A stretch of DNA of 64,000 nucleotides from Bacillota bacterium (GCA_023460955.1 JAEWOH010000036.1:19734-83733), one strand, 5' to 3'. Counted from the stretch's first letter, positions 34,802 to 44,019 are shown. The notes: generated by a model from the sequence alone, not told the origin. Numbers and translations: made by a program.

Positions 34802-36133
34802 TTAAATTCCAGTATAAGATTTTACAAGCTCTACTAACTCCTCCGATCCAACACAGTTTTCCAGAAGAAACGATTTTGGGTATTCTCGCATCTCATCCCA
34901 TGGAATAGATTGCAGCTTGGGTTTGACCAGCATATGTATATACAGCTCATTAAGAAACGCATATAATCTGAATGTAAGGAAATCTTTAATGTTTTCACTA
35001 ACAGTAAAGGAAAACTTATTTTCCACCATTTCAAATATCTCTTTAGCAATAGAAGGATTGCTTCTTCCTTTTAACTGCCATTTTTGTCTGAATTCAAATG
35101 CCATTTTCATCCACCCTGTATCCTCGCTTGGATAAATCATCCCCATTGCTCCGGCATCTTTATAAGTCCATAAAGTCCATGAAATATCATGTTTTTCGAA
35201 AATATCCAGGCAATCTTTTATTAATTCTAGACCTTCCAGTAGTTTATCTTGAGGGAAATGTCCTCCAGTCTCCCCTACCCATAGAGCCATGCCGGTTTTG
35301 TCTCTCAGACGTGTAAAGTATGATATTTTCTCTTCTAATTGCTCTTTTCTTACTTTTGATTCTGTAGACAGATAAACATGCTGGCCCGGGTAAAAGTGGA
35401 AAGAAATTGCCTGCTGATGTCCACCAAGGTTGTCAAAAATACTGAAATCCTTTGCCCAGTCATTTCCCTCCAGGAAAATAATATGATTATTATCTACTTC
35501 CCTTATCTGATCAATTACTTTCCGATAAAAGCTGTTGAAAGCAAGGATATCAGATACGAAGGCTGGTTCATTAAGCACATCATAACCTGCTATGATAGAA
35601 TCATTTCTATATCTTTCAGCAATATGCCCCCAAAGCTTAATAAGTCTTTCCCTTGCCAGAGCATCTTCCCAGAACTCGCTTACTCCGGCTTCACATCCTC
35701 CATGTGAATCCGGATTTTGACCTCCGGGAGAAGAATGCATATCCAGAATGGCAAAAATCTTATATTTGCGGCAAAGCTCCAGCACTCGGTCTAAATGCTT
35801 GAAACCTTTCTTATTATATCTACCTGGTGCCTGGTCATCTTCAAAATGTCTGTAACTGAAAGGAAGTCTTAAAACGTTTATTCCCAAACTTTTTAACAGT
35901 ATAAAATCATCTTCATTAATAAAATTGTTCAAAAATTCCTCGAAAAATTGCTCTGCATTTTCCTTACCATATACTTCAGAATATGTCTGACGAATTCGCT
36001 TTTCGGTACCTGGTATCCTTAACATAAAGTTTTCAATGTTCATCCATGACCCCACTGAAAAGCCTCTTAGAATTATTTTCTTATTTTTTAGCTTGAATTG
36101 TCCGGTTTCCACTTGAATAAATTCATTTTCCAT
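34802..36133 (-). CDS. Glycoside hydrolase family 5, intracellular
   Basis: A 443-residue GH5-type (beta/alpha)8 enzyme. The acid/base is E189 in DVLNEPAF, the nucleophile E288 in WVGETGG, with DMHSSPGGQN and HFYPG as other active-site strands. No signal peptide, carbohydrate-binding module or dockerin is present, so it is a cytosolic enzyme, perhaps acting on oligosaccharides or glycosides. A C-terminal helical stretch of about 90 residues is unassigned. It precedes the CCGP peptide by 82 bases. Confidence 0.9.
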   Translation of the reverse strand: MENEFIQVETGQFKLKNKKIILRGFSVGSWMNIENFMLRIPGTEKRIRQTYSEVYGKENAEQFFEEFLNNFINEDDFILLKSLGINVLRLPFSYRHFEDDQAPGRYNKKGFKHLDRVLELCRKYKIFAILDMHSSPGGQNPDSHGGCEAGVSEFWEDALARERLIKLWGHIAERYRNDSIIAGYDVLNEPAFVSDILAFNSFYRKVIDQIREVDNNHIIFLEGNDWAKDFSIFDNLGGHQQAISFHFYPGQHVYLSTESKVRKEQLEEKISYFTRLRDKTGMALWVGETGGHFPQDKLLEGLELIKDCLDIFEKHDISWTLWTYKDAGAMGMIYPSEDTGWMKMAFEFRQKWQLKGRSNPSIAKEIFEMVENKFSFTVSENIKDFLTFRLYAFLNELYIHMLVKPKLQSIPWDEMREYPKSFLLENCVGSEELVELVKSYTGI

Positions 36134-36206
36134 TTGTTATTCCTCCATTTATAAAGCAAAGACGCAATATTTGATTATAACGTAGTCGGAGATACCTATA
36201 GCCTCG

Positions 36207-37370
36207 TTACAGCCCCATAGCCAGTAGTAATTGATAAATGTACCCTATTGCAATTCCACCTACCAGAATGAATCCAACATACAGAAAAATAGCTCTTTTT
36301 TTCATAAAGGCAGTTATTCCTGCAATAACCCATGCACTGGTTGCAGGTCCGGTTATCATAAATGCCATCATGGCTCCTCCGCCTGCACCGCCATCCATTA
36401 AAGCTTTAATAAGCGGAATTGCTCCTTCGCCGCTGACATATAGAGGAAGACCAATCAGAGCTGCCAAGGGAACTGAGAATACGCTACTGCCGCTGAATAA
36501 TGAGAGAATTATTGAAGTTGGGACAAAGGATTGGATAAAATAGCCAAGTGCTACAAAGATTGTGAAATAAAGAAGTATTTGCTTCAACCCTACACTTATA
36601 AAGGCTTCTCCAATTTCCTTATACTTTATTTTGTTAAGGAATCTCATCACAATATTTTTACTTGAATCTTTTGATAGTACTTGGCTAGAAGTAGAGTTTG
36701 AGGAACTGCAGCCGCACGTACTACTTGGGCTGACTTTTTCTACTACTGGAATTGTGGTATCGCAAGCACACGAACTCCTCGTACTGGCTTGCTTGGGTAA
36801 TGAAACTGTCGCACTACATCCACACGCAACCTCTGAAATTGTTTGCTTAACATCCGGCTGAGTAGTATTGCAGCCACACGTTTGGACTTTGGATTTGTCT
36901 GAAAATCGCAACTGATCTTTTAGAAAATTTGTATTTTTTTCAATTATATGTGTTAATCCACCTGAAACCAACCCGATTATGACAGAAGCAATTGTAAGAG
37001 CAACTGCGAATTTAAAATCAAGTACTCCAGCAATCATAATAAATGTATCTGGACTCATTAGTGGTGAAGAGGTCAGAAAAGCCATAACAGGCCCCCATGG
37101 CAAAGTAGTACTTAGCAAGCCTATAACGACCGCCATAGTACCGCAAGCACAGAGGGGTGTAAATGCTCCGAAAGCGACGCTAGCAAGTATCGAACCTTTA
37201 GGTCTCTCTAAGAATTTCTGTTTAAGCTTTTCAACATTGACATGTACTTTCATTAGCACAGCTGTAAGTATAGCTAAACTTAATGGTATCCAATTATGAC
37301 AAAGACTTGTTAGTACTGCGGTAATTGTATCAGCTAATAATACTGATAAAGAATTAATTGATACTTCCAT
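36207..37370 (-). CDS. YraQ/ArsP-type permease with CxC-repeat loop
   Basis: A 387-residue permease of the DUF318/ArsP group, members of which export trivalent organoarsenicals. Hydrophobic segments lie at about 10-40, 60-140 and 260-385, with the family TPLCACG motif near residue 71-77. Between the halves is a hydrophilic loop (about 160-230) with four C-x-C motifs (C165, C183, C201, C219) spaced exactly 18 residues apart. The genes for a SigZ-like sigma factor, ArsC, Acr3 and ArsR lie directly upstream on the same strand, which supports a metalloid role. Confidence 0.85.
   Translation of the reverse strand: MEVSINSLSVLLADTITAVLTSLCHNWIPLSLAILTAVLMKVHVNVEKLKQKFLERPKGSILASVAFGAFTPLCACGTMAVVIGLLSTTLPWGPVMAFLTSSPLMSPDTFIMIAGVLDFKFAVALTIASVIIGLVSGGLTHIIEKNTNFLKDQLRFSDKSKVQTCGCNTTQPDVKQTISEVACGCSATVSLPKQASTRSSCACDTTIPVVEKVSPSSTCGCSSSNSTSSQVLSKDSSKNIVMRFLNKIKYKEIGEAFISVGLKQILLYFTIFVALGYFIQSFVPTSIILSLFSGSSVFSVPLAALIGLPLYVSGEGAIPLIKALMDGGAGGGAMMAFMITGPATSAWVIAGITAFMKKRAIFLYVGFILVGGIAIGYIYQLLLAMGL
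36708..36878 (-). repeat. 54-base-period repeat coding for four C-x-C units in the permease
   Basis: The permease residues 165-221 repeat with an exact 18-residue (54-base) period: each unit starts CGC or CAC. The sequence between has diverged, so this is an old in-frame duplication kept for its cysteine spacing. Confidence 0.75.
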
Positions 37371-37456
37371 ATTTGATCATCTCCTAATATATAATTTGGT
37401 TTTCATATATTAAGACGATGGATGAATCGGAAAGACTCAAAAATTAGTAATTAAAT

Positions 37457-38035
37457 TTAATCAACGTGACAACAACAGCAACATGCCGGATGAAAATTAA
37501 TTATGATTCCAAAACGATCAAGTTCAAAATGGCAGCACTTCATCAAGCTCTCTCTTAATAACTGCCGTCCTCGCTGCACTCGAGACTTTGCTCCGGATAC
37601 TGATATTCCCAATCTTTTAGCTAATTCCACCTGACTTAAGCCCTCAAATTCTACTAAGTAAAGTGCTTGTGAGTATTTTTCAGGGAGCTCATCAATCATT
37701 CCTCTCAAGCCAGCAGCGACCTCCTGAAAAGGTCCAGCTTCGATCATATCATCTATCGAGTGAACTGTGTCTTTATTCTCCAATGTAATCGTATTGATAT
37801 CATCTATTTTAATTTTTTGTTTTCGATAATAATCAATTATTGTATTACGAGTAATTTGATAAACCCAGCTTCGGACCTTTGAATTTTCTTTGAGAAGATG
37901 AATATTTGAGTGGATTTTAATAAAAACATCCTGTAAAATATCTTCTGCCTTTGATGAATTCGATACTCTACGAGAAATAAATGCTCGAAGTCCCGAACTA
38001 AATTCATTCCATATTTGTTCTGTGTCATATTTCAT
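37457..38035 (-). CDS. sigZ: RNA polymerase sigma factor, SigZ-like, with CCCCCH tail
   Basis: A 192-residue group 4 sigma factor. Region 2 is about 8-75 (AEDILQDVFIKIHSN) and region 4 about 105-165 (DELPEKYSQALYLVEFEGLSQVELAKRL, split over helices). A C-terminal extension reads KCCHFELD and ends HPACCCCCHVD (C167, C168, C185-C189, H190), a ready metal or metalloid site. No anti-sigma gene is visible. It lies between arsC and the CxC permease, so metalloid-controlled transcription is a plausible role. Confidence 0.88.
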   Translation of the reverse strand: MKYDTEQIWNEFSSGLRAFISRRVSNSSKAEDILQDVFIKIHSNIHLLKENSKVRSWVYQITRNTIIDYYRKQKIKIDDINTITLENKDTVHSIDDMIEAGPFQEVAAGLRGMIDELPEKYSQALYLVEFEGLSQVELAKRLGISVSGAKSRVQRGRQLLRESLMKCCHFELDRFGIIINFHPACCCCCHVD

Positions 38036-38077
38036 ACTTTTTACCTACCTTGTATAAAAGGGTTACAGATTCAAAAC

Positions 38078-38485
38078 CTAAAACAAGCTGTCTATTCTAC
38101 TTTTCAAGTCTAAAATATTCTGTTCTATTATTTGAGCAGTTTTTATAAACTCACTCTTATCCAAACCTGTCGGATCATTTAAGCCCCAATCTTCTCTGTA
38201 CTTACATGGAAGGAAAGGGCAATTAACATTGCACCCCATAGTGATAACAATATCTACAGGTGGAATGTCCGTTAATAACTTAGACCTATGACTTATGTTC
38301 ATATCAATACTATATAATTCTTTTATTACAACAACCGCATCTTGATTTATCTGATCCTTTATTTCAGTCCCTGCTGAGTAGGCTTCGAATTTATCTGCTG
38401 CAATTAATTTAGTTATTGCTTCTGCCATTTGTGACCTGCACGAATTATGAACACAGATATAGGCTACCTTTATTTTGTTCTGCAT
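38078..38485 (-). CDS. arsC: Arsenate reductase, low-molecular-weight phosphatase type
   Basis: A 135-residue thioredoxin-coupled arsenate reductase. The P-loop is C11-VHNSC-R17, and the resolving cysteines lie in MGCNVNCPFLPC (C85, C89, C94). It reduces As(V) to As(III), which Acr3 upstream would export. The acr3 gene ends 11 bases before its start, so the two are co-transcribed. Confidence 0.94.
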   Translation of the reverse strand: MQNKIKVAYICVHNSCRSQMAEAITKLIAADKFEAYSAGTEIKDQINQDAVVVIKELYSIDMNISHRSKLLTDIPPVDIVITMGCNVNCPFLPCKYREDWGLNDPTGLDKSEFIKTAQIIEQNILDLKSRIDSLF

Positions 38486-38496
38486 AAATAAACTTC

Positions 38497-39561
38497 CTAT
38501 CCTTTGTTAGATTTTGGAATTCCATTATCCATAAAATACTTCTTTCTCCAGAATAAAGCCACATTCACCAATCCAATCATAACCGGCACTTCAACCAATG
38601 GTCCTATAACAGCAGTAAACGCTTCTTTAGATTCTATACCAAACACAGCGACTGCTACTGCTATTGCAAGTTCGAAGTTATTACTTGCTGCTGTAAAGGA
38701 CAGTGTAGTAGTTTTGCTATAGTCTATACCGGATTTATAGCTTATGAAGAAAGACACTGAGAACATAATTATAAAGTAAATAAGTAACGGAACTGCAACT
38801 TTTACTACCTCAAGCGGAAGTTGTACGATGTATTGTCCTTTATATGTGAACATAACTATTATTGTAAATAGCAGGGCTACAAGTGCTAACGGACTGATTT
38901 TAGGTACAAATTTTTTTGAATACCAATCAGTTCCCTTAATTGGTTCAAGAACCAATCTTGTAAGCATACCAAGAATAAATGGAATACCTAGATATATTAA
39001 CACGGACAACGCAACTTCACCCATTGATATATCAACCTCATAACCTGTAAGTCCAAACACAGGCGGCAATACAGTTACAAACAGATATGCAAATATTGAA
39101 TAAAATACAACCTGGAATATGGAATTAAATGCAACCAATGCAGCCGCATACTCACTGTCTCCATCAGCCAAACTATTCCACACAATAACCATAGCTATGC
39201 ATCGTGCAAGACCTATGAGAATTAAACCTGTCATCAAAGCTGAATCTGATTTTAAGAATAGTACTGCCAGTATAAACATCAATATGGGACCAATTACCCA
39301 GTTCTGTACTAATGATAAAATTAGAACCTTCGGATTTTTAAATACTTTACCTAATTCCTTATAATTTACCTTTGCCAGAGGCGGATACATCATCACAATC
39401 AAGCCAATAGCTATTGGCAGTGAAGTAGTTCCAATTGACATTTTAGATAATACATCAGACAATCCGGGAACTGCCCATCCACATATAATTCCCAACCCCA
39501 TTGCGAGAAAAATCCATAGAGTTAAGAATCTGTCTAACAATGATAACCTTTGTTGTTTCAA
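38497..39561 (-). CDS. acr3: Arsenite efflux transporter Acr3
   Basis: A membrane arsenite exporter of about 354 residues with ten predicted segments. The family signature GLARCIAMVIVWN, with the conserved cysteine, is near the middle, and FTAASNNFELAIAVAV is in the later half. I favour the TTG at 39561, six bases after GGGGGAG; an ATG at 39576 has no ribosome site. It works with ArsC and ArsR in the same orientation. Confidence 0.92.
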   Translation of the reverse strand: MKQQRLSLLDRFLTLWIFLAMGLGIICGWAVPGLSDVLSKMSIGTTSLPIAIGLIVMMYPPLAKVNYKELGKVFKNPKVLILSLVQNWVIGPILMFILAVLFLKSDSALMTGLILIGLARCIAMVIVWNSLADGDSEYAAALVAFNSIFQVVFYSIFAYLFVTVLPPVFGLTGYEVDISMGEVALSVLIYLGIPFILGMLTRLVLEPIKGTDWYSKKFVPKISPLALVALLFTIIVMFTYKGQYIVQLPLEVVKVAVPLLIYFIIMFSVSFFISYKSGIDYSKTTTLSFTAASNNFELAIAVAVAVFGIESKEAFTAVIGPLVEVPVMIGLVNVALFWRKKYFMDNGIPKSNKG

Positions 39562-39645
39562 ATTTAACTCCCCCATTCAAAATATTGAAATATTTACTCA
39601 TTTTAGTCATAAATTAATTTATTAATTTCATTAACATATTACCTT

Positions 39646-39696
39646 TTACTTCTTCCGGTTTCCACTCCACAACAGCAAAATTTCCATTCTCTTCAT
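39646..39696 (-). CDS. 16-residue mini-ORF or remnant between arsR and acr3
   Basis: Just after the arsR stop is AAGGAG, then ATG at 39696 and a 16-codon frame (MKRMEILLLWSGNRKK). In a second frame the same DNA continues as ENGNFAVVEWKPEE and on to a stop at 39614, which reads like real protein. It may be a frameshifted remnant of a small ars-operon gene. No function can be given. Confidence 0.3.
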   Translation of the reverse strand: MKRMEILLLWSGNRKK

Positions 39697-39710
39697 AACT
39701 AGCTCTCCTT

Positions 39711-40034
39711 TTATTTACAATCACATTTAGATTTATTTCTACAGATGCAGTCATCTGTATCTGTAAAAAGGTTCATAAGGAATAGAGTTAACTTATTACA
39801 ATTGGTATTATCCAAAGAGTAATAATTCCAAAGACCTTCTTTTCTGCTTTTAACCAGCCCGCAATCTATTAATACCTTCATATGATGTGATAAAGTTGGC
39901 TGTGTAAATTCAAACTGCTCCAATATATCACATGCACACTGTTCTCCGCATGACAAAATATCAATGATCTTAAGCCTGCCCTGATCTGATAGTGCTTTTA
40001 TAATTTTTGCATTAGAATCATAATTAAGATTCAC
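39711..40034 (-). CDS. arsR: ArsR family metalloid-responsive repressor
   Basis: A 107-residue ArsR/SmtB repressor. The start is GTG, seven bases after AAGGAG. The metal-binding helix carries GEQCACDILEQ, and the wing is SRKEGLWNYYSLD. The C terminus is also Cys-rich (DDCICRNKSKCDC), a possible second As(III) site. It should repress the arsR-acr3-arsC unit and release on arsenite. The upstream 40040-40100 DNA is a very AT-rich promoter with two ATTGAT copies. Confidence 0.92.
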   Translation of the reverse strand: MNLNYDSNAKIIKALSDQGRLKIIDILSCGEQCACDILEQFEFTQPTLSHHMKVLIDCGLVKSRKEGLWNYYSLDNTNCNKLTLFLMNLFTDTDDCICRNKSKCDCK

Positions 40035-40279
40035 TTCATCACTCCTTATATTGATGTATTGATATATATCTATATTTAATATATATAACTATCTGAAAAT
40101 CGTCAATACGAACTGTGTATTTATTGTGAAATTTGTCATCATATTTACTATAGTCTATATAATTTCATTTTATGTGCAACCCAGCTTAAATGTTCAAGTA
40201 TTCTCGAATAATAGTGATTAAGCTTAATATTAGTCTAGAAGTTCATTATATGAAAGAAGCTGTCCAACACAGCCCCTTT
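40035..40279. other. AT-rich arsR promoter region and weak hairpin
   Basis: The first 70 bases carry ATTGATGTATTGAT and AT repeats and probably hold the arsR promoter and operator. Further on, a 5-bp hairpin GCTGT/ACAGC (40259-40273) followed on the minus strand by TTCTTT may end the gene remnant beside it. Nothing else is visible. Confidence 0.35.
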
Positions 40280-40450
40280 TTACTTATTAGCAGCATTTAT
40301 TTTTTGATTTGTGGAGCAAAAGGAAACTTCGACCACTGTTGCTTCAAGAACTTTTGACACTTCTGCTAATGCTTCGTCAAGGTTTGTATCATAAGTGACA
40401 TAATACCTTTTGTCCCGTAAAAAAACATTGGATTTACATTTGAAACCTGA
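40280..40450 (-). pseudogene. Unidentified gene remnant (C-terminal fragment)
   Basis: An open frame of 56 codons without a start or ribosome site. It reads like natural protein (VFLRDKRYYVTYDTNL, then EALAEVSKVLEATVVEVSFC) and ends in a normal stop followed by a small hairpin. I cannot name the family. It adds to the number of remnants in this accessory stretch. Confidence 0.4.
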
Positions 40451-40494
40451 CTATAATTAGGTAGAATTTCCCAGACTTAGATTTTTACTAGGCA

Positions 40495-41112
40495 TCAATA
40501 TTTCACTGCTATACCCTTATATAAATAACCTGCCAGTTTTATCATATCTTTGCTGTAAAATTGTTCGATAAACTCAAAGTTAAAACCATTTTTATATATG
40601 ATATCTTTTATATCACGGTTTAAGTTACAGCCGTCTGATGGTATTTTATAAAATGGATTAATAAAATTTTGCAATTTACTAATTTTTGTGTCAGCGCTCA
40701 ATCCATGCTCAAGGAAAATCAATTTACCATCAGACTTTAAAACACGATAGAGCTCCTGTATGGCAGCATCAACATTATCAATACTGCACAAGGTAAACGT
40801 ACTCACTACAGTATCAAATGTATTGCTTTCAAAAGGCAATATTTCGGCATTTAACAATTTTAGATGAACTTTTATGTTTGATTTATCAACTCTTTTTTGA
40901 GCTAACGAATTCATTCCTGCATTTGTATCTATAACGGTAATTTCTTTTGTTTCGGAGGGATAACAAGTAAGGTTTAATCCAGTCCCAAAGCCTATCTCTA
41001 ATACTTCCCCACTAACAGCTTTCAAAACTTCCTTTCTATACTTCATTACCTCTGGTGTTGAAAGTATATTATCAATAATCCTGGGATAGATATATTTTGT
41101 ATAAAATGCCAT
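40495..41112 (-). CDS. Class I SAM-dependent methyltransferase
   Basis: A 205-residue methyltransferase. Motif I is VLEIGFGTGLNL (about 34-45), followed by ITVIDTNAGM, FDTVVSTFTLCSI and LKSDGKLIFLEHG. The C-terminal third resembles the METTL7/UbiE-like branch. It is 83 bases downstream of the cadA-like gene on the same strand, so it may belong to that unit. Whether it acts on a metal, lipid or quinone cannot be read from sequence. Confidence 0.82.
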   Translation of the reverse strand: MAFYTKYIYPRIIDNILSTPEVMKYRKEVLKAVSGEVLEIGFGTGLNLTCYPSETKEITVIDTNAGMNSLAQKRVDKSNIKVHLKLLNAEILPFESNTFDTVVSTFTLCSIDNVDAAIQELYRVLKSDGKLIFLEHGLSADTKISKLQNFINPFYKIPSDGCNLNRDIKDIIYKNGFNFEFIEQFYSKDMIKLAGYLYKGIAVKY

Positions 41113-41195
41113 TTGTTATCCTTCCTCCGCTTTTTGATATTATTATGCATTCAGGTTTCTATTTGTATATTTTCAATGCGCCTTTTAATTTTATC

Positions 41196-43550
41196 CTAGA
41201 TATTATCAACCTTCATAACACGCATTGAATTCAATACAGCTATTACCGTTACGCCTACATCTGCAAATACTGCCTCCCATATGGTAGCAACCCCGCCTGC
41301 TCCAAGGAGAAGTACTATACCCTTTATAACCATTGCAAATATTATATTCTGCCATACAATATTTCTAGTATGCTTTGATATCTTAATGACACTTACTATC
41401 TTTGAAGGTTCATCCGTCATTAATACTACATCTGCAGCTTCTATTGCTGCATCAGAACCAACACCTCCCATTGCAATTCCCACATCTGCACGTGCAAGGA
41501 CAGGAGCATCGTTAATACCGTCACCTACAAATATCAGTTTTCCTTTTGGTGATTTTTGCTTATCCAGCAGTTCTAGTTTCTCAACCTTCTGGTTTGGCAA
41601 CAATTCAGCATATACTTCATCCAAGCCTAATTCTCTGCCTATTCTTTCCCCAACAGCTTTATTATCACCCGTCAGCATAACAAGCTTTCTGACACCAATT
41701 CTTTTTAGTGAATTAATTGCATTTTTGCTATCCTCTTTAACCTCGTCAGATATTACAATGTATCCGGCATATTTTCCATCAATAGCTATGTGAACCACTG
41801 TACCGATTTCGTCAGCAGCTTCATAAGAGATGTTTTCCTTAACCATAAGTTTGGCATTTCCCACAAGAACAAGCTTATTCTTAAAATTTACTTTGATGCC
41901 GTGTCCCGAAATTTCTTCATAATCTGAAATTTCACTTTTATCTACTTCCTTACCATAAGCTTTTATAATTGAAAGTGCTATTGGGTGATTGGAATAGCTT
42001 TCAGCGTATGCAGCATATTCCAGTAGATTGATGCCGTCTAAGTTTCCGGAAGCATTTACTTTTGTAACCTTGAAAACCCCTTTTGTCAGGGTTCCTGTTT
42101 TGTCAAACACTACTGTATCAACATTGTTTAAAGCTTCAAGATAGTTACTTCCTTTAATGAGGATACCATTTTTAGAGGCACCGCCTATACCTCCGAAAAA
42201 GCCTAACGGAATTGATATTACCAAAGCACATGGGCACGAAACTACAAGGAATACCAATGCTCTGTTTATCCAATCAGAAAAGGTAGCTCCATTAATAAAC
42301 AACGGTGGGATAATCGCTAAAGCGACAGCTGCAAATACAACAAAAGGTGTATAGTACTTTGCAAACTTGGTAATAAAGTTTTCTGTTGGAGCTTTCTTGC
42401 TGCTTGCATTTTGAACAAGATCAAGTATTTTAGATACCGTAGACTCTCCAAATTCCTTAGTGACCTCAATGGTTAACAAACCATTTTTATTGATAGAACC
42501 CGAAAGAACGTCGTTACCTGCCTCAACTTCTCTAGGCACAGATTCACCGGTCAGTGCTGAAGTATCCAGCATGGATTTTCCTTCAATTACTTTACCATCC
42601 AAGGGTACTTTTTCTCCCGGTTTAACGAGAATTACGTCACCAATACCAACTTGGTCTGGGGCAACTTTTTTGACTTCATCTCCTATCTTTAGATTGGCGA
42701 AGTCAGGACGGATATCCATCAAGGCAGCAATAGACTTTCGTGATCGGTTAACTGCCATATCCTGAAAGAACTCACCTACCTGGTAAAACAACATTACCGC
42801 TACGCCTTCGGGAAATTCTTTAATCGAAAAGGCTCCAATTGTAGCGATACCCATAAGGAAATTCTCATCAAAAACCTGTCCGCGAATTATATTTCTGCCG
42901 GCTTTTAAGAGAACTTCACCGCCTACTAATAAATAACTGATGAAATACACGCCAAACTCGACCCAAAACGGTAATTTGAATAATAGAGCTATAAAAAATA
43001 AAGCTGCTCCTATACCGATAATCAACAGCTTCCTTTTATCAACTTCTTCAATACTGTCTTGCTGGTCTTCACCATGTAAATCCTCAACTACCTTAAATCC
43101 AGGTTCAATCCGACTGCCGATTTTCGATGCTTGCTCGATAATTACATTAAGTTCACTTTTATTATTTACTTCAAGAAATAGTTTTTTAGTTGCAAAATCC
43201 ACATTTGCCGCCTTTACACCTGGTAAAGCCTTAATTTCATTTTCTATTTTGGCTGCACAATTAGCACAGCTCAAGCCAATGAGTATCAGTGCCTTCTTTT
43301 CAGGCTTTGCTATTACTTTTTCATTAACGACAACTTGGGGTTCCAGCTTTTTTATAATACTATTTGCGCTGGAAATGATATCATCAATTATTCCACCCTC
43401 TTCTGTTTCTATGGTAAGTGTTTTTGTAGCAAAATTCATTGATGCAGAGTTCACTCCATTTATTTTATTAACGTTTGCTTCAATTTTTGCAGCACAATTA
43501 GCGCAATCAAGTCCCTCAAGAATAAATTCTTTTTTAATCCCCTTAGCCAT
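41196..43550 (-). CDS. cadA: Heavy-metal P1B-type ATPase, Cd/Zn/Pb class (CadA-like)
   Basis: A 784-residue efflux ATPase. Two N-terminal HMA domains carry GLDCANC (C16/C19) and GLSCANC (C95/C98). The membrane CPC motif is at 439-441 (VVSCPCALV), the phosphorylated aspartate is D483 in DKTGTLT, and the actuator is TGES near 334. CPC with two GxxCxxC domains fits Cd2+/Zn2+/Pb2+ export. The repressor gene cadC lies directly upstream, 44 bases away. Confidence 0.95.
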   Translation of the reverse strand: MAKGIKKEFILEGLDCANCAAKIEANVNKINGVNSASMNFATKTLTIETEEGGIIDDIISSANSIIKKLEPQVVVNEKVIAKPEKKALILIGLSCANCAAKIENEIKALPGVKAANVDFATKKLFLEVNNKSELNVIIEQASKIGSRIEPGFKVVEDLHGEDQQDSIEEVDKRKLLIIGIGAALFFIALLFKLPFWVEFGVYFISYLLVGGEVLLKAGRNIIRGQVFDENFLMGIATIGAFSIKEFPEGVAVMLFYQVGEFFQDMAVNRSRKSIAALMDIRPDFANLKIGDEVKKVAPDQVGIGDVILVKPGEKVPLDGKVIEGKSMLDTSALTGESVPREVEAGNDVLSGSINKNGLLTIEVTKEFGESTVSKILDLVQNASSKKAPTENFITKFAKYYTPFVVFAAVALAIIPPLFINGATFSDWINRALVFLVVSCPCALVISIPLGFFGGIGGASKNGILIKGSNYLEALNNVDTVVFDKTGTLTKGVFKVTKVNASGNLDGINLLEYAAYAESYSNHPIALSIIKAYGKEVDKSEISDYEEISGHGIKVNFKNKLVLVGNAKLMVKENISYEAADEIGTVVHIAIDGKYAGYIVISDEVKEDSKNAINSLKRIGVRKLVMLTGDNKAVGERIGRELGLDEVYAELLPNQKVEKLELLDKQKSPKGKLIFVGDGINDAPVLARADVGIAMGGVGSDAAIEAADVVLMTDEPSKIVSVIKISKHTRNIVWQNIIFAMVIKGIVLLLGAGGVATIWEAVFADVGVTVIAVLNSMRVMKVDNI

Positions 43551-43594
43551 AATATCACTTCTTTCTCTGATCTATTTATAAGTGTAATTCATTT

Positions 43595-43963
43595 TTATCT
43601 TTCATTAATATGGATTAATCCCTGGTTGAATATTTGCTTTACATGAGCGTCATCAAGGGAGTAGTAGACAACTTTGCCTTCTTTTTTATATTTAACCAGT
43701 CTTGCCTGTTTTAAGACTCTTAGTTGATGAGATATTGCAGATTGTGTCATGTTCAGCAATACGGCTATATCACACACACACATATCAGATTCTGCCAAGG
43801 CCCAAAGTATTTTTATCCTAGTAGTATCACCGAAAACTTTAAATAGTTCTGCAAGATCATATAGGTGTTCGTCTTCAGGCATTTTCCCCCTGACATTATT
43901 TACAATGTCCTCATGAATCACATTACAATCGCATCTTTCTATTTCAAACTTATTATCAATCAC
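43595..43963 (-). CDS. cadC: CadC-type ArsR/SmtB repressor
   Basis: I take the GTG at 43963, six bases after GAGAGGTG; this gives 122 residues, the classical CadC length. The upstream ATG at 44014 falls inside the operator. The N-terminal CDC (ERCDCNVIH) and helix-4 MCVCDIAVLL cysteines form the CadC metal site, and DDAHVKQIFNQGLIHINE is the alpha-5 segment. It represses itself and cadA until Cd, Pb or Zn binds. Confidence 0.9.
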   Translation of the reverse strand: MIDNKFEIERCDCNVIHEDIVNNVRGKMPEDEHLYDLAELFKVFGDTTRIKILWALAESDMCVCDIAVLLNMTQSAISHQLRVLKQARLVKYKKEGKVVYYSLDDAHVKQIFNQGLIHINER

Positions 43964-43993
43964 TTTTAGCACCTCTCTTTTATTATTAAATGC

Positions 43994-44019
43994 TATACTT
44001 GAACAAGTGTTCATATATT
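43994..44019. promoter_or_regulatory. 12-2-12 operator for the CadC-type repressor
   Basis: TATACTTGAACA (43994-44005), two bases, then TGTTCATATATT (44008-44019). The arms share TGAACA/TGTTCA and most outer positions, the 12-2-12 pattern typical of SmtB/CadC/CzrA sites. It overlaps a minus-strand TATAAT (44022-44017) that is a likely -10 element. Confidence 0.75.

Noticed and set aside
33070..36133. GH1 and GH5 as parts of a secreted cellulosome
   Set aside because: Neither has a signal peptide, dockerin or binding module.
41281..43581. Several plus-strand open frames of 65-213 codons opposite cadA
   Set aside because: They are antisense shadows of a well-supported ATPase gene and lack ribosome sites.
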